This document shows, piece after piece, positions 52,499-61,792 of a DNA stretch of 64,000 nucleotides. The position numbers were made by a program, and so were the translations under genes. Below the pieces are notes generated by a model that was not told where the DNA came from, did no database searches, and saw only the letters and a program-made list of their open reading frames with translations. The stretch covers positions 2,663,518 through 2,727,517 of the forward strand of contig NZ_LT599032.1 of the NCBI RefSeq assembly GCF_900079725.1. The letters run 5' to 3'. The DNA is from an uncultured Dysgonomonas sp. (GTDB lineage Bacteria > Bacteroidota > Bacteroidia > Bacteroidales > Dysgonomonadaceae). Positions within the stretch are counted from its first letter, which is position 1. Each line of letters starts with the position of its first letter.

Positions 52499-52604
52499 TA
52501 AACAGTCAACAGTTAGCAGTCAACAATTAGAACTCCTTCAAACTTATTACTCAACGCTTACTACTTTGAAAAGGTAACAAAGGTAACAGGTTTTATGGTT
52601 TTTG
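52498..52604 (+). repeat. CAGT/CAAC-rich repeats and a second GGTAACAAAGGTAACA module
   Basis: CAGTAAACAGTCAACAGTTA and related strings (52497-52530) precede a second copy of GGTAACAAAGGTAACA at 52574-52589. Confidence 0.6.
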
Positions 52605-52686
52605 TAGGGGCGAAACATCTTTCGCCCGCAATCAGTATAGAGCGAATGTTTATTGGCTCCCCCGATTTTCAATTCGCCCCCTACAG
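52605..52686. repeat. Inverted repeat TGTAGGGGCGAA / TTCGCCCCCTACA
   Basis: TGTAGGGGCGAA (52605-52616) and TTCGCCCCCTACA (52673-52685) pair over about 12 nt around a 56-nt spacer that has its own CTTTCGCCC. It looks like a small palindromic genome repeat. Confidence 0.55.
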
Positions 52687-52911
52687 TTTTCCAAAAAAGT
52701 AACAACCAACTGCCACGGGAATATAGCGTATATAAAATCTATCCCTTTCTGATATTTCAAAGATCACTTTTATTGCCAAATTCGTTAATAGGCATATAAA
52801 AATAATATAGATAATTATTTTCTGTTTTGTTGATGAACTTACCCTCTTCAAATGTCATAGATCCGGAAAGATTATCTTCTCAGCAAAACATTCACATCTT
52901 TATTAAATTAT

Positions 52912-52919
52912 TATATTTG
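52912..52919 (+). promoter_or_regulatory. -7 box TATATTTG of dcuB
   Basis: TATATTTG lies 33 nt upstream of the dcuB ATG at 52953. Confidence 0.5.
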
Positions 52920-52952
52920 ACATCAATTTTTAATCGCATAATATAGACTTAT

Positions 52953-54257
52953 ATGCTGATACAATTCCTCTTTGTCCTCACAGCCATTATTATAGGAGCC
53001 CGGATACAAGGCATCGGATTAGGTGTAATGGGAGGATTGGGGCTTGCCGTCCTTGTCTTCGGTTTCGGGCTGGAACCGACTTCGCCACCCATAGATGTCA
53101 TGCTGATGATAGTCGCCGTTATTGCGGCGGCAGGTTGTATGCAGGCGGCAGGCGGACTCGATCTGATGGTATCGATGGCTGAGAAATTCTTACGGAAGCA
53201 TCCGCAACGTATTACATTGCTAAGTCCGATAGTCACTTATCTGTTTACCTTTGTTGCCGGAACAGGGCATGTAGCCTATTCTGTATTACCTGTAATAGCG
53301 GAAGTTGCCCGTGAGACAAAGATACGACCCGAGCGACCACTTGGTATCGCTGTAATCGCATCCCAGCAGGCTATAACTGCCAGCCCTATCTCGGCGGCCA
53401 CAGTAGCATTGCTAAGTATGCTGGCAGGATATGATATTTCCTTGCTTGACATCTTAATGATAAGTATACCATCGACTCTGATCGGAGTATTATTGGGTGC
53501 CTTGTTCAGTATGCGAGTGGGAAAGGAATTGCATGAAGACCCTGAATATCTCCAACGGGTAGAGGATGGCATGTTTGCTAAAAGTACCTCGATAGAAAAA
53601 ATAGATTATAAGTTGAAGAGTAAGGCGGGACTGTCTGTTCTTATATTTATTCTGGCAACTGTCTTTATCATCCTGTTCGGGTCAATAGAAAGTTTGCGTA
53701 ATATAGGGGGCAATAGGTTGAATATGCCCATTATTATTGAAATATTGATGTTATCTGCTGCTGCCCTCATCCTGCTCACTACAAATACAAATGGGATAAA
53801 AGCGGCACAAGGCTCTGTCTTTATCGCCGGAATGCAGGCAGTAGTTGCCATATTCGGAATCGCCTGGATGGGGGACACTTTTATCAATGGAAATATGGAG
53901 CAATTGCGCACTTCTATCGAAGGAGTAGTAACCTCAATGCCCTGGATATTCGGAATCGCTCTATTTGTAATGTCTATTCTGCTATATAGTCAGGCTGCCA
54001 CCGTGCGCGCACTGATGCCGCTTGGCATTGCACTAGGGATATCTCCGTGGATGCTGATAGCTCTTTTCCCTACGGTAAACGGATATTTTTTCTTGCCAAA
54101 CTATCCTACTGTTGTAGCGGCTATTAATTTCGACCGTACAGGGACTACCCGTATCGGTAAATGGGTTTTGAACCATTCCTTTATGTTGCCGGGATTGGTT
54201 GCTACCATCGGAGCCGTGTGTACGGGCATACTGATGATTATGTTATTGGGAAAATAA
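52953..54257 (+). CDS. dcuB: DcuA/DcuB family anaerobic C4-dicarboxylate transporter
   Basis: This 434-residue protein has about 12 membrane helices. The family signature is around GGLDLMVSMAEKFLRKHPQR (residues about 68-87), then VAGTGHVAYSVLPVIAE, SQQAITASPISAATVAL and the C-terminal NGYFFLPNYPTVVAAINFD. It exchanges fumarate, aspartate or malate for succinate, which fits an anaerobic succinate-producing Bacteroidales. It is a single gene and ends 13 nt from a convergent gene with no terminator. DcuA or DcuB cannot be told apart securely. Confidence 0.92.
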   Translation: MLIQFLFVLTAIIIGARIQGIGLGVMGGLGLAVLVFGFGLEPTSPPIDVMLMIVAVIAAAGCMQAAGGLDLMVSMAEKFLRKHPQRITLLSPIVTYLFTFVAGTGHVAYSVLPVIAEVARETKIRPERPLGIAVIASQQAITASPISAATVALLSMLAGYDISLLDILMISIPSTLIGVLLGALFSMRVGKELHEDPEYLQRVEDGMFAKSTSIEKIDYKLKSKAGLSVLIFILATVFIILFGSIESLRNIGGNRLNMPIIIEILMLSAAALILLTTNTNGIKAAQGSVFIAGMQAVVAIFGIAWMGDTFINGNMEQLRTSIEGVVTSMPWIFGIALFVMSILLYSQAATVRALMPLGIALGISPWMLIALFPTVNGYFFLPNYPTVVAAINFDRTGTTRIGKWVLNHSFMLPGLVATIGAVCTGILMIMLLGK

Positions 54258-54270
54258 TACGGTTATCCTG

Positions 54271-55191
54271 TTATTTAATAGTAAAGGTGCTGAGTACAGC
54301 CCTGTGATCGGACGGATAATTATTGAACTTTATATTACTAAAAGGACTTTCTTCCCCTACAATCTGAGAATTCTCCAGTTTGATATTATCCCCTGAGAAG
54401 AATACAAAATCGATACGGTCCAGTACTTCTGTATATGCCTTTGTCTCAGGCAGAGTTGTCCATGTATGTCCGGGATCTTTGACTTCATCCGGATATTTCT
54501 TTCGATAAGAATCATTTAGTCCGGCATCTATAAAGGCTTTCGTAGATGGCCATGCGACAGCTATTTTACATAGCTTTGCCTCTACAGCATTGTTAGTCCA
54601 GTCCAGACAGGATGGTTCGTTAAAGTCTCCTGTCAAGAATATCGGATACCCTTCTTTCTGAATGGTCAGGATATCTGCTACATTAGATTTCACTTCTTTT
54701 TCACGCGATTTTTTTGCAGACTCGATAGCTTCTGCGGCAGTGGAAAGAAGTGGGGCTCCACAATATTCGATTCCGTTCAGCTGGTATGGTTCGTAAGGGC
54801 AATACATCAGATGAACATTGAACATCCACACAAAATGGCTGTCATCTATCTTTATTTTTACTCCTTGCTTATTCTCCGATGTGTCTACAATAGGGTATTT
54901 ACTAATGATGGCTGTACTTCTTCCATATACATAGGAATGCCAGTTCAGACTGTCTGCTATCTGCTTTGCCGTGTTATGGTCCTTACGTGTGGCTTCTTGT
55001 ATGCCTATAATATCGGCACCGCTGTTTACCAGGACTTCGGCCGTGGCTTCGATGGATTTACCTCCACCCATCCATATATTAAAGCTCATTACCTTTAGTG
55101 ATATGGGGTCTGAAGCTTTTTTATTTCCGCAAGATGCTGTTGTGGTAAGCAGGATAAACGATAATAAAATCAATCCGGATATGTTTTTCAT
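54271..55191 (-). CDS. Endonuclease/exonuclease/phosphatase family lipoprotein
   Basis: This 306-residue protein has an SPII signal (TTTASC, Cys22). The EEP fold shows SLKVMSFNIWMGGGKS, GIQEATRKDHN, VHLMYCPYEPY, FLTGDFNEPSCLD, and SDHRAVLSTF (catalytic Asp-His). Exported EEP proteins of Bacteroidetes may act on nucleic acids, phospholipids or inositol phosphates, so the substrate is not known. It is a single gene with no clear TAnnTTTG box. Confidence 0.88.
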   Translation of the reverse strand: MKNISGLILLSFILLTTTASCGNKKASDPISLKVMSFNIWMGGGKSIEATAEVLVNSGADIIGIQEATRKDHNTAKQIADSLNWHSYVYGRSTAIISKYPIVDTSENKQGVKIKIDDSHFVWMFNVHLMYCPYEPYQLNGIEYCGAPLLSTAAEAIESAKKSREKEVKSNVADILTIQKEGYPIFLTGDFNEPSCLDWTNNAVEAKLCKIAVAWPSTKAFIDAGLNDSYRKKYPDEVKDPGHTWTTLPETKAYTEVLDRIDFVFFSGDNIKLENSQIVGEESPFSNIKFNNYPSDHRAVLSTFTIK

Positions 55192-55279
55192 ATTATATTG
55201 GGACTATATGTTTTTCGGGGATACAAGATACATCTTTACTTGGATACTGCAAAATAAGAAATGATTGAAAACTATTTCG

Positions 55280-55287
55280 TATTTTTG
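55280..55287 (+). promoter_or_regulatory. Possible -7 box TATTTTTG upstream of the MITE-like element and valS
   Basis: TATTTTTG lies 315 nt upstream of valS. If it is the valS promoter, the leader would contain the whole 193-nt element and could fold through the terminal repeats. Confidence 0.35.
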
Positions 55288-55306
55288 TTCCCTCTAAAAG
55301 TTTTAA

Positions 55307-55499
55307 GTAACTGTTAGGGAATTTCTCGTTCTAATTTTTTAGAGTTGTTTTTGAGGCGATTTTTGCTTCCGCGAAGTGATGGTAGCGGGCTACCTGAGCT
55401 GAGTGAAAGTGAAAATTAGCCAAAAACAGACTAAAAATGAACGAAGAACTACTGGTTTTTCATGTAAAAAACGTTTTTGTGAAAATCCCTAACAGTTAC
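55307..55499. mobile_element. MITE-like element with terminal inverted repeats
   Basis: The element is 193 nt. Its ends, GTAACTGTTAGGGA (55307-55320) and TCCCTAACAGTTAC (55486-55499), are perfect inverted repeats; with one mismatch the match extends further to TTTC/GAAA. TAA stands immediately outside both ends (55304-55306 and 55500-55502) and looks like a 3-bp target duplication. No protein is encoded. Inside is a hairpin GGTAG-CGGG-CTACC (55381-55394). A transposase would have to come from elsewhere in the genome. Confidence 0.7.
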
Positions 55500-55501
55500 T
55501 A

Positions 55502-55514
55502 AGGTCGCAGACCT
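55502..55514 (-). repeat. Small hairpin AGGTCGCAGACCT
   Basis: Inverted copy of the 13-nt hairpin at 32168-32184, here directly after the element's target duplication. Confidence 0.4.
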
Positions 55515-55602
55515 GTTTATTATTTTGGTAAATAAAGCAACAATAGTCAATTATGATTCAGAAGTGCATCATTAAAATCTATCTGTTACTAAATGATTAA
55601 TT

Positions 55603-58218
55603 ATGGAAATTGCAAGTAAATACAATCCTGCTGAAGTAGAAGACAAGTGGTATAAATACTGGTTGGAAAACAGGTTCTTTCATTCCGAACCCGATAGTCG
55701 TGAACCCTATACGATTGTTATCCCTCCACCTAACGTCACCGGTGTGCTGCACATGGGGCACATGCTGAACAATACTATTCAGGATATACTTGTACGCCGT
55801 GCCCGCATGATGGGCAAAAATGCTTGCTGGGTGCCGGGTACCGACCATGCCTCCATTGCTACTGAAGCAAAGGTGGTGGCAAAACTTGCGTCTGAAGGCA
55901 TAAGTAAATATGACCTTACACGTGACGAATTCCTGAAACATGCATGGGACTGGACTCATAAACATGGTGGCATCATCCTTGAACAGTTGAAAAAGTTGGG
56001 AGCATCGTGCGATTGGGATCGTACATGTTTCACTATGGACGAAAAACGGTCGGAAAGTGTAATAAAAACATTCGTAGATTTATATAATAAAGGACTTATT
56101 TACCGCGGCATCCGTATGGTAAACTGGGATCCTGCCGCCAAAACCGCAATTTCGGATGAAGAGGTTATCCATAAGGAAGAGCATGGAAAGTTGTATTACC
56201 TGAAATATAAAATTGAAGGGGAAGATGGCTTTGTGGTAATTGCTACCACCCGTCCCGAAACTATCTTTGGAGATATCGCTGTATGTATTAATCCGAACGA
56301 CCCCAAAACAGCATTTGCGAAAGGTAAGAAAGTTATTGTGCCTATCGCCAATCGTGTTGTACCTATTATAGAGGATGAATATGTGGACATGGAGTTCGGA
56401 ACAGGATTTCTGAAAGTTACTCCTGCACATGATGTGAACGACTATATGCTCGGTGAGAAATACAATCTAGAAGGACTCGATATTTTCAACGATGATGGTA
56501 CATTAAACTCATACGGACTTCAGTACGAAGGCATGGATCGTTTCGATGTGCGTAAAAAGATAGAGAAGGACTTGCAAGAATTAGGTCTGCTCGAAAAAGC
56601 GGAAGCATATACCAACAGTGTCGGATATTCGGAGCGTACACACGTGCCTATCGAACCGAAATTATCGATGCAATGGTTCCTGAAAATGGAAAATCTGGCA
56701 AAACCGGCACTCGATGCAGTTGAAAACGATACAATCAAATTCTATCCGGCCAAGTTTAAAAATACATACCGCCATTGGATGGAAAATATTAAGGACTGGA
56801 ATATAAGCCGTCAACTATGGTGGGGACATCAAATTCCGGCTTATTATTTGCCTGAAGGAGGTTTTGTAGTAGGAGAAACTCCAGAGAAAGCATTGGCCGA
56901 GGCGCAGAAGATAAATCCAAGTTTGCAAATGGAAGACCTGCGTCAGGATGAAGACTGCCTCGACACATGGTTCTCTTCGTGGTTGTGGCCAATATCTGTT
57001 TTCGATGGAATAAACCATCCTGACAATGAAGAAATAAACTATTATTATCCGACGAATGACTTGGTAACAGGGCCGGATATCATATTCTTCTGGGTAGCCC
57101 GTATGATTATGTCCGGATATGAATATCGTAATAAGGCTTGTTTCGAAAACGTTTATTTTACAGGGATTGTACGCGATAAAGAGGGGCGTAAGATGTCGAA
57201 ACAATTAGGTAACTCTCCTGATCCGCTCGATCTGATTTCGAAATACGGAGCAGACGGCGTGCGCATGGGATTGCTGCTCACTGCTCCGGCAGGAAATGAT
57301 ATTCCGTTCGATGAGGCTCTTTGTGAACAGGGGCGCAACTTCAATAATAAGATATGGAATGCTTTTCGTCTGGTAAAAGGATGGGAAGTGGACAAGAATA
57401 TTGAGCAGCCTGAATCAGCTAAAATAGCGATAGAATGGTTTGAAAATATATTGGCTAAAACAACCGCGGAACTCGACGATTCTTTCGGTAAGTATCGCTT
57501 ATCCGAAGCTCTGATGGCAGTTTACAAACTGTTCTGGGATGAATTCTCATCGTGGTATCTGGAGATGGTGAAGCCTGCTTATCAGCAGCCGATAGATGCT
57601 AAGACATATGAAGCTACGCTTGGCTTTTTCGATTCGCTGCTTCGTCTTCTTCATCCGTTTATGCCGTTTATCACAGAAGAATTATGGCAGGCATTAACCG
57701 AAAGAAAAGAAGGCGAAAGTATTATGGTTTCCGATATGCCAAAAGAATCTTCATCTGATAATGAGTTGCTCGAAGCCTTCGAAAAGGTTAAAGAAACTAT
57801 TGCGGGAGTGCGTACCATCCGTCTGCAAAAGAATATACCGAATAAAGAAGAATTATCGCTTGAGGTTATTGGCGGATACAATACTGCTTTCGATAGTGTT
57901 ATTTCCAAGATGGGAAACCTTACATCGATAAAGACTGTAAGTGAAAAAGATGTTACGGCGGTATCTTTCTTAGTTGGTACAACTGAATTTTCCGTTCCTC
58001 TGGGTAACAATATCGATATAGAAGCCGAATTGGAGAAACTGAATGAAGAACTCGTTTATCTCGAAGGGTTCCTCAAATCGGTAGCGAATAAACTCAGTAA
58101 CGAAAAGTTTGTAGCTAATGCCAAGCCTGAAATTGTCGAAAATGAGCGCAAGAAACAGGCAGATGCGGAAAGTAAAATAAAAACGATAAAGGAAAGTATT
58201 GCTAATCTGAGCAAATAG
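55603..58218 (+). CDS. valS: Valyl-tRNA synthetase
   Basis: This 871-residue class I synthetase charges tRNA-Val. Seen are the HIGH-type motif as HMGH (50-53, [14 protein letters not shown]), the editing domain around TRPETIFGD, and the KMSKQ motif in [16 protein letters not shown]. The C-terminal anticodon-binding domain is followed by a coiled-coil arm (about 800-870, [20 protein letters not shown]). Length is normal for the bacterial type. A terminator follows 25 nt after the stop. Confidence 0.98.
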   Translation: MEIASKYNPAEVEDKWYKYWLENRFFHSEPDSREPYTIVIPPPNVTGVLHMGHMLNNTIQDILVRRARMMGKNACWVPGTDHASIATEAKVVAKLASEGISKYDLTRDEFLKHAWDWTHKHGGIILEQLKKLGASCDWDRTCFTMDEKRSESVIKTFVDLYNKGLIYRGIRMVNWDPAAKTAISDEEVIHKEEHGKLYYLKYKIEGEDGFVVIATTRPETIFGDIAVCINPNDPKTAFAKGKKVIVPIANRVVPIIEDEYVDMEFGTGFLKVTPAHDVNDYMLGEKYNLEGLDIFNDDGTLNSYGLQYEGMDRFDVRKKIEKDLQELGLLEKAEAYTNSVGYSERTHVPIEPKLSMQWFLKMENLAKPALDAVENDTIKFYPAKFKNTYRHWMENIKDWNISRQLWWGHQIPAYYLPEGGFVVGETPEKALAEAQKINPSLQMEDLRQDEDCLDTWFSSWLWPISVFDGINHPDNEEINYYYPTNDLVTGPDIIFFWVARMIMSGYEYRNKACFENVYFTGIVRDKEGRKMSKQLGNSPDPLDLISKYGADGVRMGLLLTAPAGNDIPFDEALCEQGRNFNNKIWNAFRLVKGWEVDKNIEQPESAKIAIEWFENILAKTTAELDDSFGKYRLSEALMAVYKLFWDEFSSWYLEMVKPAYQQPIDAKTYEATLGFFDSLLRLLHPFMPFITEELWQALTERKEGESIMVSDMPKESSSDNELLEAFEKVKETIAGVRTIRLQKNIPNKEELSLEVIGGYNTAFDSVISKMGNLTSIKTVSEKDVTAVSFLVGTTEFSVPLGNNIDIEAELEKLNEELVYLEGFLKSVANKLSNEKFVANAKPEIVENERKKQADAESKIKTIKESIANLSK

Positions 58219-58242
58219 ATTCCCTGATCGTATGAAGATAAA

Positions 58243-58274
58243 AGAAAGGAGCTGCACCGGTAGCAGTTCCTTTC
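58243..58274 (+). terminator. Terminator of valS
   Basis: The stem AGAAAGGAxCTGC/GCAGxTCCTTTCT with a short loop follows the valS stop. The T tract is weak (TATTTAA). Confidence 0.65.
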
Positions 58275-58301
58275 TATTTAACCCTCCAAAAGATAAATAA
58301 T

Positions 58302-59033
58302 ATGGCTCGTATTTTATACTTTCCTTACCAGTGGTTAATATTTGTTCCATTACTGATTCTGTCCACCATTTGGTGTACACTGACTATTATAATAGGCTCT
58401 GTCATTGGCAACAATAAATTCTGGGGATATTATCCCGGAGTGATTTGGGGCAGGTTTGTATGTATGGCCGCATTATTAAGAATCAAAATTAACCGGAATG
58501 AGAATCTCGATAAAAATCAGTCGTACGTCTTTGTGGCCAATCATCAAAGCGCGTTCGATATTTTCCTGATATACGGTTATTTGGGGCATAATTTCAAATG
58601 GTTGATGAAGCAAAGCCTGAAAAAGATGCCTTTAGTAGGTTTTGCCTCCGATAAAGCCGGCCATGTCTTTGTAGACTCCACCACCCGCAAGGGAATAGTG
58701 GATACGATGCGAAAAACAAAAGAGACGCTCAAAGATGGTATGTCTACTGTTGTTTTTCCGGAAGGTCACCGCTCTCCGGACGGGAAGATGGCTGAATTTA
58801 AGAAAGGCGCCTTCCAGACGGCGCTTAGCCTTAAACTGCCGATAGTTCCGCTTACCATCGATGGAGCGTATAAGGTATTGCCTATTCATTCGTGGATAAT
58901 GAATCCTGTGAAGATAACCCTTACTTTCCACGACCCGATAGAAACTGCTAATCTTAAATCGGACGATTTGCCCGAACTCATAGATAAGGTATATGCCGTA
59001 GTAGAATCTTCGCTACCTAAAGAGAGCCGGTGA
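58302..59033 (+). CDS. plsC: 1-acyl-sn-glycerol-3-phosphate acyltransferase
   Basis: This 243-residue membrane-associated enzyme adds the second acyl chain to make phosphatidate. The N-terminal helix is at about 10-35. Catalytic motif NHQSAFD (His81, Asp86) and FPEGHRS (152-158) are intact, and KKMPLVGFASDKAG fits the acceptor site. It is a PlsC-type enzyme and may be the first gene of a set with the GNAT gene 37 nt downstream. Confidence 0.93.
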   Translation: MARILYFPYQWLIFVPLLILSTIWCTLTIIIGSVIGNNKFWGYYPGVIWGRFVCMAALLRIKINRNENLDKNQSYVFVANHQSAFDIFLIYGYLGHNFKWLMKQSLKKMPLVGFASDKAGHVFVDSTTRKGIVDTMRKTKETLKDGMSTVVFPEGHRSPDGKMAEFKKGAFQTALSLKLPIVPLTIDGAYKVLPIHSWIMNPVKITLTFHDPIETANLKSDDLPELIDKVYAVVESSLPKESR

Positions 59034-59070
59034 ACTATGGCTTTTAAAGGCTGATTATATCAAGACTATA

Positions 59071-59556
59071 ATGGATGAAATACTAATCCGTCCCATAGAG
59101 GAAAAAGATAATAAGGAGCTTGCTGCTTTAATCAGGGCTGTGTTTGATGAATTTGGTTCTGAAAAGGTAGGTACGGTATATAGTGACCCTGAAACAGATG
59201 CTCTTTTTCAATATTTTTCAGAAGATAAAGCAGAATACTGGGTTGCAGAAGAAAATGGGTTACTTATAGGGGGATGCGGCATATATCCGACAAAAGGTCT
59301 ATCCGAAGAATGCGCAGAATTGGTTAAGCTTTATTTGTCGCCCTCGGCCCGAGGAAAGAAGCTTGGTTTTCGTTTATTCGAAAAGTCTATTGATCGTGCT
59401 ATGGCACTAGGATATAAACAACTCTACCTTGAGTCTTTTCCCGAATTTTCCAAAGCCGTGTCTATGTATGAGTCTTTCGGTTTTAAACAGTTGGAGCATC
59501 CTCTAGGGAACTCCGGACATTATGCATGTACTATTTATATGCTCAAGAACCTTTAG
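59071..59556 (+). CDS. GNAT family N-acetyltransferase
   Basis: This 161-residue single GNAT domain has the acetyl-CoA loop VKLYLSPSARGKKLGFRLFE (about 89-108) and the motif B segment YKQLYLESFPEFSKAVSMYE. The N-terminus ILIRPIEEKDNKELAALI is typical. The substrate is unknown. It ends 11 nt before the BASS transporter start, so the two are likely cotranscribed. Confidence 0.9.
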   Translation: MDEILIRPIEEKDNKELAALIRAVFDEFGSEKVGTVYSDPETDALFQYFSEDKAEYWVAEENGLLIGGCGIYPTKGLSEECAELVKLYLSPSARGKKLGFRLFEKSIDRAMALGYKQLYLESFPEFSKAVSMYESFGFKQLEHPLGNSGHYACTIYMLKNL

Positions 59557-59567
59557 TTTTCACGATT

Positions 59568-60458
59568 ATGCTCAATAAGATAAAATCGTATATGATGCCT
59601 ATAGCCATGATTACAGGGATTATACTGCATCAGTATATGGGGGCACTTTCTTTTCTTACGCCTTATCTTATTGTATTGATGCTGCTAATAACTTATTGCA
59701 ACATTTCTTTCAGGGATATTCAGTTTACACGCCTTCATCTTTGGCTGATACTGATACAGGTTGCAGGAAGTATTGCCGTTTATTTACTTCTGTTGCCCGT
59801 ACATCCTATAATTGCACAGGGAGCTATGATTTGCATTCTTGCGCCTACAGCTACATCGGCTCCTGTTATTACAGGTATGCTGGGGGGTAATGTAGCCAGC
59901 CTGACGGCATACAGCCTGCTTAGTAATATGACAATAGTTGTTGTTGCTCCTGTCATATTTGCTTTTACCGGTGAAGTAAACGCTACGTCTTTCACAGATT
60001 CGTTATGGGTTGTCTTTCAGAAAGTATTTATATTATTGTTCCTGCCGTTCTTTGGTGCTCTTCTCCTACAAAAGTTTCTGCCGAGAGTACATTACGAGAT
60101 ACGGAAAGCCAAGAGCCTATCTTTCTACATCTGGTCTGTCGCATTAGTAATTATCACAGGAAAGACCGTGCAGTTTATTTCAGATCAGGAAAGCCCTAAT
60201 TATATTGTAGAGGCGGGTATCGCACTGGCAGCTTTGGTGGTCTGCGTCTCTCAGTTTCTCGCCGGTCGCCGGTTAGGGCGCATCTATGATGATACTGTTG
60301 CCGGAGGGCAGGGGCTTGGACAAAAAAATACCATCCTGGCTATTTGGATGGCACAAACGTATTTGAATCCCATTTCTTCGATTGGGCCGGGAGCATATGT
60401 GCTCTGGCAAAATGTTGTAAATTCTTTTCAGGTATGGAAAAACCGAAAGAACTTATAG
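59568..60458 (+). CDS. Bile acid:sodium symporter (BASS/SBF) family transporter
   Basis: The start is set to the ATG at 59568 (MLNKIKSYMMPIAMI), 296 residues, which avoids a 31-nt overlap with the GNAT gene. Nine or ten membrane helices with the SBF-like core ILAPTATSAPVITGMLGGN and the C-terminal AIWMAQTYLNPISSIGPGAY. BASS transporters take up bile acids, pantoate or keto-acids with sodium; the substrate is not known. It converges on the NUDIX-like gene with a 5-nt gap. Confidence 0.84.
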   Translation: MLNKIKSYMMPIAMITGIILHQYMGALSFLTPYLIVLMLLITYCNISFRDIQFTRLHLWLILIQVAGSIAVYLLLLPVHPIIAQGAMICILAPTATSAPVITGMLGGNVASLTAYSLLSNMTIVVVAPVIFAFTGEVNATSFTDSLWVVFQKVFILLFLPFFGALLLQKFLPRVHYEIRKAKSLSFYIWSVALVIITGKTVQFISDQESPNYIVEAGIALAALVVCVSQFLAGRRLGRIYDDTVAGGQGLGQKNTILAIWMAQTYLNPISSIGPGAYVLWQNVVNSFQVWKNRKNL

Positions 60459-60463
60459 CGGAT

Positions 60464-61600
60464 TTAATTTACACTGGCTTTGGGTTGTACGAAAATATCT
60501 GATGGAACCAGTACCATGTTTTTCAGGTATTCAAATTCCAACTCGAAACATTCACTGAATATTTCATCAGCAAACCCGTTTTCGAGTTGTTTTATTGTCC
60601 AGAATTTTCCATTCATTTTTCCATTCCTCTTTATTAAGTCCTCATCGTCTATATTCGCTGTGAATAAGAATATCAGACGTCTTGTGTCTTCATTTTCGAA
60701 GACATATTTCAGCAGGAACTTAATGGAAAATTCTATCTCATCACCTACCATCTTACGGATACTGTTGCGTGCAGCCAGATTAATCTCGTGGTTGAAAAGC
60801 ATGTATTTCTCGAAGGGGTAGTCGAGTTTTCCCGGATTCAATATATCATTCAGCGGCCTTTCCTGTAAATACACTTTAGAATTTGAAATCAATGCTACTC
60901 TGACTACAGGATGTAAAAATTTGTTTTTCATGTTTATGGATACATTCTTTGCAATCTTACCTGTAACTTCACCTTTCTCGGTTACGATCGGGATCCATTC
61001 CTCTTTCCTTAGTCTGGCTACCAGATTACTGATCTTGAGAACCTGATAAACCCCTATCGATAGAATGATAAGAATTGGCAATATAGAGAAGATTATAACT
61101 TCGGAGATATGGACGTTCTGGCTACTTACAGTGAATTGGCGATACAGCATTATACCAAAAACATGAAGGGTGAGTCCGTATTGGATCAATGTGGCCGAAT
61201 CGTAGAATTCATTTAACAGAGCTTTTTGTATCAGGTTCTTCTGACGAAAAAAGTGGGCGGCCATATATGTTTTACTTGCCCTGAGAAGCATGAAAAGGCA
61301 GATTATGATGACTTCACAGATAACGATGTATGTATTTGGTTTTTCTACATACGGATGAATGACAAGCCATACAGCAAGGCTGATAAGGATGGAGATGCCT
61401 GAAATGTAAAATGTGGCACTAAAAGCCCGGCTTTTATAGTACATCCGGAAAAATAATTCTCCGAAAAAAGCCAGAGCGAAGCCTGCGCATAATGCGAATT
61501 GCTCCTTTACGTTCATAGTGTGTAATATAATGAACAGGATGAACGGGAAAAGTCCTATTACAGGATTTGATGCGTGCTTTCTTAAACCTTTACTTAGCAT
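60464..61600 (-). CDS. Six-TM membrane protein with degenerate NUDIX-like domain
   Basis: The 378-residue protein has about six membrane helices (12-28, 34-51, 61-83, 91-107, 138-152, 166-188). A soluble C-terminal domain (about 200-362) follows. Its start, EEWIPIVTEKGEVTGKIAK, and HPVVRVALISNSKVYLQERP are like NUDIX/isopentenyl-diphosphate-isomerase-type domains. The expected NUDIX box REXXEE reads RNSIRK (278-283), so the metal-binding glutamates are gone. It is therefore probably not a hydrolase and may bind a ligand. No relative of known function was recognised. Neighbouring GtrA and GT39 genes suggest an envelope setting. Confidence 0.72.
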   Translation of the reverse strand: MLSKGLRKHASNPVIGLFPFILFIILHTMNVKEQFALCAGFALAFFGELFFRMYYKSRAFSATFYISGISILISLAVWLVIHPYVEKPNTYIVICEVIIICLFMLLRASKTYMAAHFFRQKNLIQKALLNEFYDSATLIQYGLTLHVFGIMLYRQFTVSSQNVHISEVIIFSILPILIILSIGVYQVLKISNLVARLRKEEWIPIVTEKGEVTGKIAKNVSINMKNKFLHPVVRVALISNSKVYLQERPLNDILNPGKLDYPFEKYMLFNHEINLAARNSIRKMVGDEIEFSIKFLLKYVFENEDTRRLIFLFTANIDDEDLIKRNGKMNGKFWTIKQLENGFADEIFSECFELEFEYLKNMVLVPSDIFVQPKASVN

Positions 61601-61792
61601 TTCTTTAATTCTATTATCAGAGAATGGTTATGTGAGTTTGTTCTTTAAGTAATAGTGCTTTATTTTTCAATAAAGCTGGTTCATTAGGCGTAGTCTCGTC
61701 ACAATTTATTATTCTCTTTAGTATTTAAACAAATTATGTGAAATTTTGTTTGATAAAAACCTTGAATTGTTATCAAAGAATATGACACAAAA
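61601..61792. other. Gap between the NUDIX-like and GtrA genes
   Basis: 192 nt, AT-rich. It has a small 8-bp hairpin GCTTTATT/AATAAAGC at 61657-61676 with no T tract. It may weakly terminate the GT39-GtrA transcript. Confidence 0.35.

Noticed and set aside
52224-52911. Small RNA gene or decayed coding sequence between DUF2625 and dcuB
   Set aside because: The stretch is explained by repeat modules and palindromes; no promoter-terminator pair or coding frame stands out.
55307-55602. T-box riboswitch in front of valS
   Set aside because: No T-box sequence (TGGNACCGCG type) or antiterminator is seen, T-boxes are not typical of Bacteroidetes, and the structure is explained by terminal inverted repeats with a target duplication.
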